A stretch of 64,000 nucleotides of DNA from Halomonas litopenaei. Lineage in GTDB: Bacteria > Pseudomonadota > Gammaproteobacteria > Pseudomonadales > Halomonadaceae. Under the pieces are notes generated by a model. The model saw nothing but the letters and a program-made list of their open reading frames with translations. It had not been told where the DNA came from and made no database searches. Below, piece by piece: positions 9,481-18,959 of the stretch (the first letter of the stretch is position 1; each line of letters opens with the position of its first letter). Made by a program: the position numbers and the translations under genes. The stretch spans positions 186,001 through 250,000 of the forward strand of contig NZ_JAEKJT010000004.1 in assembly GCF_017303055.1 (NCBI RefSeq). The letters run 5' to 3'.

Positions 9481-10185
9481 TCAGAACAGCTCGGCGTGAC
9501 GGAAACCGAAGTCGATCATCTGTTCGCGTGATACGGGAGAAAACACGTCCTTCATACGATGCGCCGTCAACGGCTGGCGCGGATCCAGCAAGGCGGTATA
9601 GCGGTCGAAACCGTCTCCCACCACCGCGAAAATGATGTTGTTCCAGGCGGCCAGGAAGTCGTCACGGGTCATTACCCGGTTGCCCAACGCCGGATCGCCG
9701 ATGTAGACGCGATCCCCGCTGGCCTTCTTCATGACCACGAAGTGTCTGTATCCGTTGAGGTCCAAAAGGACGATCACCGGTATCGATACCTGGTCCAGGG
9801 TGTCGCCATCGACTTCATAGCCGCGGCCCCTGAGACCCAGCGTCTCGACATAGTTCTTGAGATCCAGCAGAGAGAAGCCCTGCTGCTGCACCAGCTCCAG
9901 ATCAGCCACCTCGAGCATGCCCGCCAGGACATCGTGCTCGGTGGTATCGGACATCTGGTAGGCGTACTTGAGAAGCGTGGCCAGTGACGCGGCACCACAG
10001 GAAAAGTCGGTGCGCTGCTCCACCAGGTTCTCATAGCGACGTTCACGGATGGACTGGACGTCCTTGTTGATCACCGTCCCCGGCACAATGCCGCCCAGGC
10101 GGATGGTGGCGGCGTGCCCGTCGAGGGCGGGCAGTGCCAGGCCAAGGGCGATTGCCGTGGCCAGCGACCAGCGTGGCAGCGTCAT
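9481..10185 (-). CDS. FapD-like C39-family cysteine peptidase
   Basis: This is a secreted papain-fold peptidase of the C39 (bacteriocin-leader peptidase) type. The 234-residue product (start 10185, GGGAGA upstream) has a signal ending LDGHA. The catalytic Cys lies in QRTDFSCGAASLATLLKY, the His in GYRHFVVMKK and the Asp in VYIGDPALGNRVM. There is no ABC or membrane domain, as in FapD. In Pseudomonas, FapD is needed for processing or export of Fap subunits. It follows the FapC-like gene after an 84-nt gap holding a strong hairpin. Confidence 0.82.
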   Translation of the reverse strand: MTLPRWSLATAIALGLALPALDGHAATIRLGGIVPGTVINKDVQSIRERRYENLVEQRTDFSCGAASLATLLKYAYQMSDTTEHDVLAGMLEVADLELVQQQGFSLLDLKNYVETLGLRGRGYEVDGDTLDQVSIPVIVLLDLNGYRHFVVMKKASGDRVYIGDPALGNRVMTRDDFLAAWNNIIFAVVGDGFDRYTALLDPRQPLTAHRMKDVFSPVSREQMIDFGFRHAELF

Positions 10186-10219
10186 GGTCGGTCTCCCTTC
10201 GTGCTGAACGTCGTGGTGA

Positions 10220-10246
10220 AAGAACCCCGGCCCGCAAGGGCCGGGG
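10220..10246 (-). terminator. Hairpin with T-rich tail between the fapC- and fapD-like genes
   Basis: On the minus strand a perfect 9-bp stem (CCCCGGCCC / GGGCCGGGG, 10225-10246) with a 4-nt loop is followed directly by TTCTTTC. It sits about 24 nt after the FapC-like stop. It looks like a leaky intrinsic terminator or attenuator that would let the fibre subunit be made in excess over FapD, FapE and FapF. It would also protect the 3' end of the subunit mRNA. Confidence 0.65.
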
Positions 10247-10269
10247 AGTGTCACACTAGCGAAGCTGGC

Positions 10270-11403
10270 TTATTCGACGCCCATACTGGAGGCAATGGAC
10301 AGCGAGTTGCGCTGCATGTTGCCGCCACCTGCGGCGATGTTGACGCCGATGTTGCCGGTGGCCCCGGCCAGGGCGTTGGTGCCGAGCGAGGCGTTGTTTT
10401 CCTGGTAGACCAGGCGCTGGCGTGTATCGATGCTGAAGCCAGCGGAGACGCCACCCAGGCTGATCCGGCCGCGCTCGCGGAAGCTCAGGGAGCCGCCTTC
10501 CTCACCCTTGAACTTGCCTTCGTTCTTCAGGCCGCCAACGGTCGGACCATTGTCGTCGAAGTCGATGTGGCCCCACAGCACCTCGCCACCAGAGTGTCCA
10601 GCGCCGCCCTGCCAGATTTCCGGATAGACGTCGTTGGTCTGAGCCCACTCACCTTCGTAGGAGCCGCGACCGCCACCCACATAGCCACCGCGCAGTGCGG
10701 TCTTCTCGAGATAGGCAGAGGTGTTGGTCAGGGTCACGACCTCGCCGCCAGTCATAGAAGTGTTGCCGTAGCTGGCCTGGACGCCGCCAGTGGTGGCATC
10801 GGCGCTGCCGCTGGCAGTGTTGACCGACGCGGCCAGACTGTTGTGCTGGGCGTTGCCGATACCGGCGGCCACGTTGACACCCACATTACCGCTGGCGTTA
10901 CGCAGCGCGTTGGTACCCATGCGGGCATTGTTCGGGCTGCCGCTGATGCCGGTGGCGTTGTTGGAGGCGGACTGGAAGGAGAACGACGCAGACTGACCGA
11001 ACACGGTGGCGGCGTCAGAAGATGACAGCGCCGCGTCGTTGGCCTGCTGGTTGTTGTCACCGGCCGCCACGTTGACGCCGACGTTGCCCGAAGCGCCCTG
11101 GAGGGCACCGCTGCCCAGGGTGGCATTGTTCTTGGTCAGGGTCTGAGACGCCTCATTGCTGTCGCTGAACTGCTTGCTGTCCACGGTCGCGCCAGAGTAG
11201 TTGGGATCATAGAAGATCGACCCACCCACGGCGCCCAGGCGCTTGTAAGTGTGGGAGTCGTTCTTGATATGAACGTCATAGCGGTTGTTGACGTCGGAAT
11301 CCATGTAGGAATCGGTGTCAAAGGTGTTGTCCGCCATTGCCGCGGGCGCGGCCAGAAGTGCAGAGATGGCCAGAGCGAGCGGAGCTTTTTGGAAAGTTTT
11401 CAT
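10270..11403 (-). CDS. FapC-like major amyloid fibre subunit
   Basis: The 377-residue protein starts at 11403 (AGGAGAA upstream) with a signal ending PAAMA. It carries three imperfect repeats of about 36 residues, at about 92-127, 158-193 and 336-371. They share the pattern N..xG..AL..AxGNxGVNxAAGxxNxQxNxL. The Asn/Gln/Gly/Ala-rich repeats with variable linkers are the architecture of FapC, the main subunit of Pseudomonas Fap amyloid. The long linker (about 200-335) is Gly-rich with a WQGGAGHSGGEVLWGHIDF segment. There is no cysteine, so the CxxC motif described for Pseudomonas subunits is missing. It lies between the FapB-like gene and FapD. Confidence 0.82.
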   Translation of the reverse strand: MKTFQKAPLALAISALLAAPAAMADNTFDTDSYMDSDVNNRYDVHIKNDSHTYKRLGAVGGSIFYDPNYSGATVDSKQFSDSNEASQTLTKNNATLGSGALQGASGNVGVNVAAGDNNQQANDAALSSSDAATVFGQSASFSFQSASNNATGISGSPNNARMGTNALRNASGNVGVNVAAGIGNAQHNSLAASVNTASGSADATTGGVQASYGNTSMTGGEVVTLTNTSAYLEKTALRGGYVGGGRGSYEGEWAQTNDVYPEIWQGGAGHSGGEVLWGHIDFDDNGPTVGGLKNEGKFKGEEGGSLSFRERGRISLGGVSAGFSIDTRQRLVYQENNASLGTNALAGATGNIGVNIAAGGGNMQRNSLSIASSMGVE

Positions 11404-11478
11404 GGTCGTTCTCCTGAATGAACCGTACTGCCTATTCACTGCTGTTATTGACGTCACCCTTTGCTTCGTATCTTGACG

Positions 11479-12159
11479 CTATTGGTTGAAGCGAAAGCTG
11501 AAGCTATTGCGAGTGGCGTTCCCCGTGCCGGCTGACTGGTTGACTTGAATCACTCCTCTGGCCCCCGCAAAACTGCTCTCGTCAATGTCGAGATTGCGGG
11601 TCACGCCGTTGGAGTCACTGCCGTCCCCCCCGTTCAGCCCCTGCCTTGGAGCCAGCACCTGTTGCAGACTGTCGTCGCTCAGGCCGCTGACCGTGCTCCC
11701 CAGAGCCATGCCGAAGCTGTTGCTCTGAAGGTTGCCTACTCCCGCCGTCTGGTTGACGGACATCCATCCGGAAGATTGCCCAAAGGCGCCTTCTCTTATG
11801 GCCGTCCCTACCTCCATGTCGGCGAGTCGCTCGTCGATGCGCACCTGCTGCACCAGACGATTGTTGATCGTGGCAGCGTCACCGGTTGCCAGTGAGCCGC
11901 TGCTGGATTGAAGATTCTGACTACCGGCGGCCAGATTGGCCGACGTCACACCGCTGACACCGCTGAGCGCCTGTCCACTGATGACGCTGCTGTTTCTCAG
12001 CACCCCCAGGTCTTGCCCCCTGGCCGAATCCGGGCTGACCATCACCAGCCCCAGGGCCGTGGCGAACATCACCACCCGTGTCAGCCGCAGCGGTATGGAG
12101 GACAACGCTGACATCTCGGCTGAGGCGTCCATCTCAGGCTTTAGTTGTTGAGTCAGCAT
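11479..12159 (-). CDS. FapB-like minor amyloid subunit/nucleator
   Basis: The 226-residue secreted protein starts at 12159 (GGAGG upstream). Its signal-like segment is VVMFATALGLVMVSP. Three repeats of about 33 residues are visible at about 57-90, 123-155 and 194-226. They share the pattern GxxxVNQxAGxGNxxxNSF; the first reads more freely as VTSANLAAGSQNLQSSS. The protein ends inside the third repeat (NSFSFRFNQ). This is a shorter relative of the downstream FapC-like protein, as FapB is of FapC in Pseudomonas, where FapB is thought to nucleate the fibre. It begins 2 nt after the stop of the preceding gene. Confidence 0.78.
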   Translation of the reverse strand: MLTQQLKPEMDASAEMSALSSIPLRLTRVVMFATALGLVMVSPDSARGQDLGVLRNSSVISGQALSGVSGVTSANLAAGSQNLQSSSGSLATGDAATINNRLVQQVRIDERLADMEVGTAIREGAFGQSSGWMSVNQTAGVGNLQSNSFGMALGSTVSGLSDDSLQQVLAPRQGLNGGDGSDSNGVTRNLDIDESSFAGARGVIQVNQSAGTGNATRNSFSFRFNQ

Positions 12160-12161
12160 GC

Positions 12162-12698
12162 TCAGCGCCTCCCGCCGGTCAGGGGCGCCAGCGCCCCGGT
12201 CACGGTGTTGGCGATACCTGAGGTGGCTCCGATCACGCTGCCACCGGTGGATCCGCCGCCCACGGATGTCGCCACTCGATTGCTCGAGCCGACGCCACCA
12301 CTGCCAAGATGGGTGCCGGTGCCGAGGGCGCGGTGCATCTGGTTCATGCCTTGCCCGACGCCGGCACTGATGCTCGCGGCCCGGGTATCGTCGAGAACGA
12401 TGGCGGTGACGCCTCCCATACGGCTGTGGACGCTACCGGTCGCGCTGCGCGCCATATTGCTGCTGCGCATCAGGTCAGCCCGCGCTCGGATAGGGCCGCT
12501 CTCGCGATTGACGTATCCGAAGGGTGCTGTCTCGACTTCTCGCAGCACGATGATTTCACCCGGCTGGACCCCAGGGCGTAGCTCGGCAGCCTGACTCTGA
12601 CCGGTCCCCACACCGGTCAGAGCCGCCACTGCTGCAGCTGCCAGCATCAGACGCCACTGGCAGGCCACGACCACGCCGCCCCCTTGCCCTGCTTCCAT
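12162..12698 (-). CDS. Secreted Gly/Ser-rich protein of the amyloid operon, function unknown
   Basis: This predicted secreted protein is 178 residues from the start at 12698 (GAAGGG upstream). Alternative starts at 12731 (ATG) and 12740 (GTG, overlapping the previous stop) give a longer, less signal-like N-terminus. The signal segment is LMLAAAAVAALTGVG. The mature part begins ELRPGVQPGEIIVLREVETA and becomes Gly/Ser/Thr-rich toward the end (GSGGVGSSNRVATSVGGGSTG). I do not recognise the family. It either corresponds to a diverged FapA or is an extra gene, since the standard fapA-F set has six genes and this operon has seven. No cysteine-based or enzymatic motif was found. Confidence 0.7.
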   Translation of the reverse strand: MEAGQGGGVVVACQWRLMLAAAAVAALTGVGTGQSQAAELRPGVQPGEIIVLREVETAPFGYVNRESGPIRARADLMRSSNMARSATGSVHSRMGGVTAIVLDDTRAASISAGVGQGMNQMHRALGTGTHLGSGGVGSSNRVATSVGGGSTGGSVIGATSGIANTVTGALAPLTGGRR

Positions 12699-12736
12699 CC
12701 CCTGCCCTTCGTTGATTTTCAGGTGTCCCATGGTGA

Positions 12737-13087
12737 TCACCAGTCCCGTTGCGTAGTGACGGTGGCGCTCTGCCGGTTGTTCAGGCCGTTGGCGACACGA
12801 TGGCTGCTATCGCCGCCACCGCCCCCTGCGCCGCGCCCTGGACGCTCGTCCCAAAGAATGACGCCGTCAGCGTCTATTGCTGTGTCGGGAACAAAGCGTC
12901 CGCGAATCTGGTCCAGCGCTCCGTCATTGACGATGTGCTGTTCTATCGGCGTGGCGAATACCTGGGTCGCATCCGTCAGCGAGTTGTCGGACTGGGCCTG
13001 ACCTGCCGCGGCTAGCGCAGCGGTCGCAATGATCGCGCTGGCTACGCAGCGAAACTGAATTCGGCCTTTCGCGATCATCTGGTTCAT
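12737..13087 (-). CDS. Small secreted protein at the fapA position
   Basis: The start chosen is 13087 (MNQMIAKGRIQF), with AGGAG 8 nt upstream. The frame stays open to 13138, but that point lies at or before the predicted transcription start of the sigma-54 promoter, so it cannot be the start. The 116-residue product has a Sec signal (CVASAIIATAALAAAGQAQ). Next comes FATPIEQHIVNDGALDQIRGRFVPDTAIDADG, whose L..xRGRF motif recurs in the FapE-like protein of the same operon. The C-terminus is Gly-rich. As first gene of the operon it holds the position of fapA (a subunit chaperone in Pseudomonas), but direct homology is not established. Confidence 0.65.
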   Translation of the reverse strand: MNQMIAKGRIQFRCVASAIIATAALAAAGQAQSDNSLTDATQVFATPIEQHIVNDGALDQIRGRFVPDTAIDADGVILWDERPGRGAGGGGGDSSHRVANGLNNRQSATVTTQRDW

Positions 13088-13143
13088 GTCGGCATCTCCT
13101 GCGGATGTTGATCCCTGCGCCCCTTTGCTCCTCGCCAAGTACA

Positions 13144-13160
13144 GAGCAAACGGCGTGCCA
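13144..13160 (-). promoter_or_regulatory. Sigma-54 (-24/-12) promoter of the amyloid operon
   Basis: The minus strand reads TGGCACGCCGTTTGCTC. This matches the RpoN consensus TGGCACG-N4-TTGC at every fixed position, and the GG and GC doublets are exactly 10 nt apart. Transcription would start near 13134, giving a leader of about 47 nt to the ATG at 13087. A sigma-54 activator gene lies upstream on the same strand. Fap operons of Pseudomonas are also RpoN-linked. Confidence 0.9.
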
Positions 13161-13165
13161 ACTTT

Positions 13166-13178
13166 TAAACCATTGATA
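13166..13178 (-). promoter_or_regulatory. IHF consensus match upstream of the sigma-54 promoter
   Basis: The minus strand reads TATCAATGGTTTA, a perfect match to WATCAANNNNTTR, in an AT-rich stretch (13161-13198) at about -32 to -44. IHF bending commonly brings a distal activator to sigma-54 holoenzyme, although most sites lie slightly further upstream. Confidence 0.6.
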
Positions 13179-13274
13179 TTTAATAACTTTTATTTTCCAC
13201 GCTGTCGGAAACTGTTAACTGGCTGATACAACGAGCCGAGACACCACCTGAAGGACCTGCACAAAATGAGATTT

Positions 13275-13297
13275 AATCCATTGTTTTTAAATGGATT
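13275..13297. promoter_or_regulatory. AT-rich inverted repeat, candidate upstream activator site
   Basis: AATCCATT (13275-13282) and AATGGATT (13290-13297) form an 8-bp inverted repeat with a 7-nt centre. It lies roughly 140-165 nt upstream of the predicted sigma-54 start, a normal distance for an enhancer bound by the VpsR-like activator. The binding assignment is inference. Confidence 0.3.
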
Positions 13298-13678
13298 TAA
13301 AGGATAAGTAACAGGACTGGTACAGCCTTGGGCGCGACCGAGCTCGCCGAGGCCAAACGCCAGGAGCTGAAAAGGAAGGGAGTGCACGCGAACCCGCACA
13401 AATCGTAGGTTTCAGCGCACAGGAAAAAAAATCGACACACCGGTGAACAGGCTGTTGGCATGCGTTACGCCAACGTCGCCCCCGAGTCAGCAAGGACGTA
13501 CCCATGGGCAGCCGATATGCTGACCAATGCCTTCCGAGAACCAAAAGCCATCGGCAAGCAACTGTTTTTATTGGATGAAAAAAGAATCGAAGGACATGAG
13601 GCGGGATGCAATTATGCTGTTTCACTCACGATACAGTTTCTGTTTCGAGCCCCTTCAGGCTCACTTCAGCTCACTGCA

Positions 13679-13734
13679 TGGCTTTCACTACCTGGTTTTC
13701 ACTAGCAGGTTTTCACTACCTGGCTTTCACGACA
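13679..13734. repeat. 14-bp tandem repeat, four units
   Basis: Units begin at 13679, 13693, 13707 and 13721 with consensus TGGYTTTCACTACC; the last is diverged (TTTCACGACA). The array lies in the 887-nt gap (13139-14025) between the amyloid operon and its putative activator gene. The rest of that gap holds the promoter elements and a hairpin listed separately. Open frames crossing it show no ribosome-binding site and are not believed. Confidence 0.75.
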
Positions 13735-13825
13735 TGGCCGCCATTGGACGGCCTTCATTTCGCGACCTCCATCGGGGGGGCGGTATCAGCAGGTCAACCT
13801 CGGGAGAAAGTGGCTTGCCAGACAC

Positions 13826-13854
13826 GCAAAGGCCCCGCCATCGCGGGGCCTTGC
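13826..13854 (-). terminator. GC-rich hairpin downstream of the sigma-54 activator gene
   Basis: AAGGCCCCGC (13829-13838) pairs perfectly with GCGGGGCCTT (13843-13852) around a 4-nt loop. On the minus strand it lies about 170 nt past the activator stop and is followed by a weak T stretch (CCTTTGC). It would separate activator transcription from the amyloid operon. A weaker 8-bp hairpin (14018-14039) overlaps the activator stop itself. Confidence 0.45.
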
Positions 13855-14025
13855 AGGGTATCGGCCCTGAGCCAGTGCCACCCTTGAACGCCGAGACAGT
13901 CATGTCGGCGCGGGGCATGGGAAAAAGGCTAGAGAGCGCTTGTTTGGCCTCACTGTCCACCGACATGGGGTTGAGCAGGCCTCAAGGAATCGACAGCTTC
14001 AGGCGAGAAAAGGGGCACCGCCTCC

Positions 14026-15408
14026 CTAAGAGAAGGCGGCCTCCTGGGGCGGGGTTCGGGAAATACCGTGCTTGTCGAGCAGGCGATAGATCGTCACTCG
14101 GGAGACTCCCAGCTCCTTGGCCGCGGCATTGACCCGGTACTTGTTGCGCCCCAGCGCCGAGAGCAGGGCATCCCGCTCGGCTTCTTCACGCACCTCTTCC
14201 AGGGTCATCTGGTGCCTGTTCAGGCCGCGACGCTCGATCCCGAGATCTTCCGGCTGAATCAGCCGGTTTTCACACATCACCATGGCCCGCCGCACCCGGT
14301 TGATCAGCTCACGCACATTGCCCGGCCAGTGGTAGCGCTGCATCACCGACAGCGCCTCGCGGGAAAAGCCTTTCAGACAGGAGGCCTTTTCGCTGGAAAA
14401 GCGTTCGAAGAAGAACCGCGCCAGGATCTCGATATCTTCGGAGTGCTCCCGCAGCGCAGGCACCTTGACCTGGAGCACGTTAAGACGGTGGTAGAGGTCC
14501 TCGCGAAAGCGCCCCTCCTTGACCGCCAGGTCCAGATTGACATGGGTCGCCGCTACGATGCGCACATCCACGGGGATATCGTCGAGTCCCCCGACACGCT
14601 GGATGCAACGCATCTCCAGAAATCTCAACAAGTTGACCTGCAGCTCCAAGGGCAAGTCGCCAATCTCATCGAGAAACAGGGTGCCCCCGTCAGCGGCCTC
14701 GATGCGTCCAATCTTGCGCTGGGTGGCCCCCGTGAAGGCGCCCTTTTCGTGACCGAACAGCTCAGACTGAATCAAATGCTCGGGCAGGGCTCCACAATTG
14801 ATCGCATGGAACGCTTCTCGTGACCTGGCCGAGCGCTCGTGGATGGCCTGGGCGGTCAGCTCCTTGCCGGTGCCGGATTCCCCGCTGATAAAGACAGGCG
14901 CATCGACCACCGCGACCTTGCGGATGGTCTTGAACAGATTCCACATGACCGGGGTCGTGCCGACAAACTCGTATTCGGAATCTTCTGCGCTGGTCGACAT
15001 GCTCTGCTCTTCTCGATCGCGCTGCTGCAGGCGCGCCAACTCGGACGCATGCTCCAGAAGAATCGACAGACGCAAGATATCGACCTGGGGTGACACCAGC
15101 GAATGGCTAAGATGGGCCATGATACGGCGCTTGTCGGCATCGCCTATCTGTTCTTCCGAGCCCACCGCAATCCAGGGCCTTTCGCTCTTGAGAATCAGCG
15201 GCTCCAGGTGCCTGAGATCATGGCTGGACAGATCCCCCAGCACCATCACCCCTACCTGGCAAGGGTCATCTACCTGTAACCGGCAATCGGACAAGGGGGT
15301 GATCAGGGGATGCATCTGCCATCCACTGCTCTGCAAGCCTTTCAGCAGATGACCGGCGTCCCCCTCTGGATTGCCGATCCACCAACTGCACCGCGGCATC
15401 ACATCCAT
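14026..15408 (-). CDS. VpsR-like sigma-54-dependent transcriptional activator
   Basis: This is a 460-residue enhancer-binding protein with three parts. Residues 1-125 form a receiver-like domain resembling VpsR and lacking an obvious phosphorylatable Asp pocket. The AAA+ domain (about 146-380) has Walker A GESGTGKE (176-183), GAFTGA (223-228, needed to contact sigma-54), Walker B GGTLFLDEIGD (241-251) and GNVREL (363-368). A Fis-type helix-turn-helix lies near 425-448 (NAAAKELGVSRVTIYRLL). The start is the ATG at 15408, with AGGGGA 6 nt upstream. VpsR and FleQ relatives respond to cyclic-di-GMP and control biofilm matrix genes. Its position just upstream of a sigma-54 promoter for amyloid genes makes it the likely activator; that link is inference. 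Confidence 0.88.
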   Translation of the reverse strand: MDVMPRCSWWIGNPEGDAGHLLKGLQSSGWQMHPLITPLSDCRLQVDDPCQVGVMVLGDLSSHDLRHLEPLILKSERPWIAVGSEEQIGDADKRRIMAHLSHSLVSPQVDILRLSILLEHASELARLQQRDREEQSMSTSAEDSEYEFVGTTPVMWNLFKTIRKVAVVDAPVFISGESGTGKELTAQAIHERSARSREAFHAINCGALPEHLIQSELFGHEKGAFTGATQRKIGRIEAADGGTLFLDEIGDLPLELQVNLLRFLEMRCIQRVGGLDDIPVDVRIVAATHVNLDLAVKEGRFREDLYHRLNVLQVKVPALREHSEDIEILARFFFERFSSEKASCLKGFSREALSVMQRYHWPGNVRELINRVRRAMVMCENRLIQPEDLGIERRGLNRHQMTLEEVREEAERDALLSALGRNKYRVNAAAKELGVSRVTIYRLLDKHGISRTPPQEAAFS

Positions 15409-15670
15409 CGTGTGTCCCCTGAACCCGACGCCTCGCCCAGCAGGCCATGATCACGGCAATCGCGCGATCCATGGCCCAATCGGCACAACCTTGACACGCT
15501 GCGCCGGCACCAGCCCCATGGACATCACGCTCGTTACCTTGCGACATCACGCCGGGTCGGTACTGCCGTCCGGTAAGTGACGGCCAAGATGGCCACTGGG
15601 TTGCCTGGATACGCTTCGTCGGTATGTCGTCGTTGTCTTACATTCTTATCGGTTGAATCATAGCACCGTA

Positions 15671-16849
15671 TCACTCGCTGCCTCGAAACGGTAATCCACG
15701 CTCGGCAGCCTTGACGTAGCCGTCCACATGCAGGGCCTCTTCTCGACAAAAGCGCTGCACCGCGTCAGCAAGGCGCGGGTCGGCGATGTGATGCAGGGAG
15801 GTCAAACGCCTGGGGGCGAAGCCGCGAGCCACCTTGTGCTCGCCCTGGGTACCGGGATCGAAACACGTCAGACCTTGCTCCAGGCAATGTTCGATCCCCT
15901 GGTAGTAGCAGGTCTCAAAGTGCAGGCAGTCTGCCATGACCTCACTGCCCCAGTAGCGGCCATACAAGGTGTTGCCACCTTGCAGGCACAGCGCTGCGGC
16001 GACCGGGCGTTCGTCAACCAGCGCCTGAATCAACACCAAGCTGTCCGGCATATTGCGCCGTAGCTGCTGGAAGAAGGGTTCACTGAGATAACCGGCGCTG
16101 CCTCGCTCCAGATAGGTGATGCGGTAGCAGCGATAGAAATGGTGCATCGCGGTCTCATCGATGTCGCGACCCTGAAGCCGGCGCATGCGTATGCCCTGAT
16201 CGGCGACCCGACGCCGTTCTCGCCGCACTTCCTTGCGGCGCCTTGAGGTCATGGCAGCAAGATAGCCATCGAAGTCGCCAAATCCCCGGTCGCGCCATTG
16301 AAACTGCTGTCCCTTCCTCGGGATGAGCTCAGGGCAGGCCTGTTGCCAATGAGCGATTTCATCGTCTTCGGCGAACAGCAGATGCCAGCTTGATAGGCTA
16401 TCGTCGGCCTCCCACTGGCTGGCCAACAGCCTTATGGCGGCACCAGGGTCTTCGCCTTCGGCCAGGGCTAGTCTCGGCCCAGGAGCTGGGGTGAAAGGTA
16501 TGGCGCTGATCGCTTTCGGATAGTAGCGACCTCCTGCTCGCTCCCAGGCATCGGCCCAGGCCCAGTCGAACACATACTCGCCCCAGGAATGCTCCTTGTA
16601 ATACCAGGGCAACGCCCCGACGAGACGATCTCCTCGCCACAGGGTCAGGTGCGCGGGCAGCCACCCCGTTCCCTCTCCCACCGCCGCAGTCGCCTCCAGC
16701 GCATGCAGAAACTCATGGCGCGCAAAGGGATAGTCCGGCCCGACGACGGCGTTCCAGCGGTGGGCCGGTATCTCCGCCATGGCCGTCAGTCGGCGCAGCT
16801 CCAGCGCCGGTTCCTGATCGTTGCTGTTGGCCAGAGGGGGTATTGGCAT
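15671..16849 (-). CDS. FemAB/GNAT-like acyltransferase family protein (DUF482-type)
   Basis: The 392-residue soluble protein begins at the ATG 16849 (AGGAGG 8 nt upstream; a GTG one codon earlier is possible). It shows features of the peptidoglycan-bridge/FemAB-like branch of the GNAT superfamily (PF04339). These include WNAVVGPDYPFARHEFLHALE near the N-terminus, YVFDWAWADAWERAGGRYYPK, a basic segment SRRRKEVRRERRRV, and the C-terminal LTCFDPGTQGEHKVARGFAP. The substrate is unknown. It is divergent from edd and separated from the activator gene by 262 nt in which nothing was recognised. No link with either neighbour is evident. Confidence 0.82.
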   Translation of the reverse strand: MPIPPLANSNDQEPALELRRLTAMAEIPAHRWNAVVGPDYPFARHEFLHALEATAAVGEGTGWLPAHLTLWRGDRLVGALPWYYKEHSWGEYVFDWAWADAWERAGGRYYPKAISAIPFTPAPGPRLALAEGEDPGAAIRLLASQWEADDSLSSWHLLFAEDDEIAHWQQACPELIPRKGQQFQWRDRGFGDFDGYLAAMTSRRRKEVRRERRRVADQGIRMRRLQGRDIDETAMHHFYRCYRITYLERGSAGYLSEPFFQQLRRNMPDSLVLIQALVDERPVAAALCLQGGNTLYGRYWGSEVMADCLHFETCYYQGIEHCLEQGLTCFDPGTQGEHKVARGFAPRRLTSLHHIADPRLADAVQRFCREEALHVDGYVKAAERGLPFRGSE

Positions 16850-16952
16850 CACAACTGCCTCCTAGCGCTTTGCGATTGCGCCACAGAGTGCCAGACTTTA
16901 CGGCAGGACGCCGCTGCTCACCGGTAAAGGTGAGAAACCCACCCTTCACTCC

Positions 16953-16967
16953 CGTAAAATAACTACA
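16953..16967. promoter_or_regulatory. Candidate HexR-type box upstream of edd
   Basis: CGTAAAATAACTACA resembles the 15-bp HexR palindrome reported for gammaproteobacteria (TGTAATTAAATTACA) at about ten positions. It lies about 100 nt before the edd start. The match is partial, so the call is tentative. Confidence 0.35.
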
Positions 16968-17016
16968 TATTCGACCAAAGCATTCGGTTAAAAGGGAGGA
17001 ATGCGGTCAAATGTTT

Positions 17017-17028
17017 GGTAAAGTTACA
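17017..17028. promoter_or_regulatory. Candidate HexR operator directly upstream of edd
   Basis: GGTAAAGTTACA matches the boxes in the zwf-hexR gap (TGTAAACTTACA) at 10 of 12 positions and contains the inverted arms GTAA/TTAC. It lies 35 nt before the edd ATG, suited to repression. Confidence 0.5.
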
Positions 17029-17062
17029 TACCTGACCCGCATCAACACGTCTGAGGTTGACC

Positions 17063-18952
<1,890 letters not shown>

Positions 18953-18959
18953 CCACGCC

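Noticed and set aside
13679-13734. Repeat array considered as a CRISPR
   Set aside because: Units are only 14 bp, directly adjacent with no spacers, and no cas genes are near.
13527-14132. Plus-strand open frame of about 200 codons upstream of the amyloid operon
   Set aside because: It crosses the 14-bp tandem repeat and the GC hairpin and runs into the activator gene antisense. The start has no ribosome-binding site.
15409-15670. Partial sigma-54-like match (GGCACAACCTTGAC) upstream of the activator gene
   Set aside because: The -12 GC doublet is absent at the required spacing, and the orientation is opposite to the activator gene.
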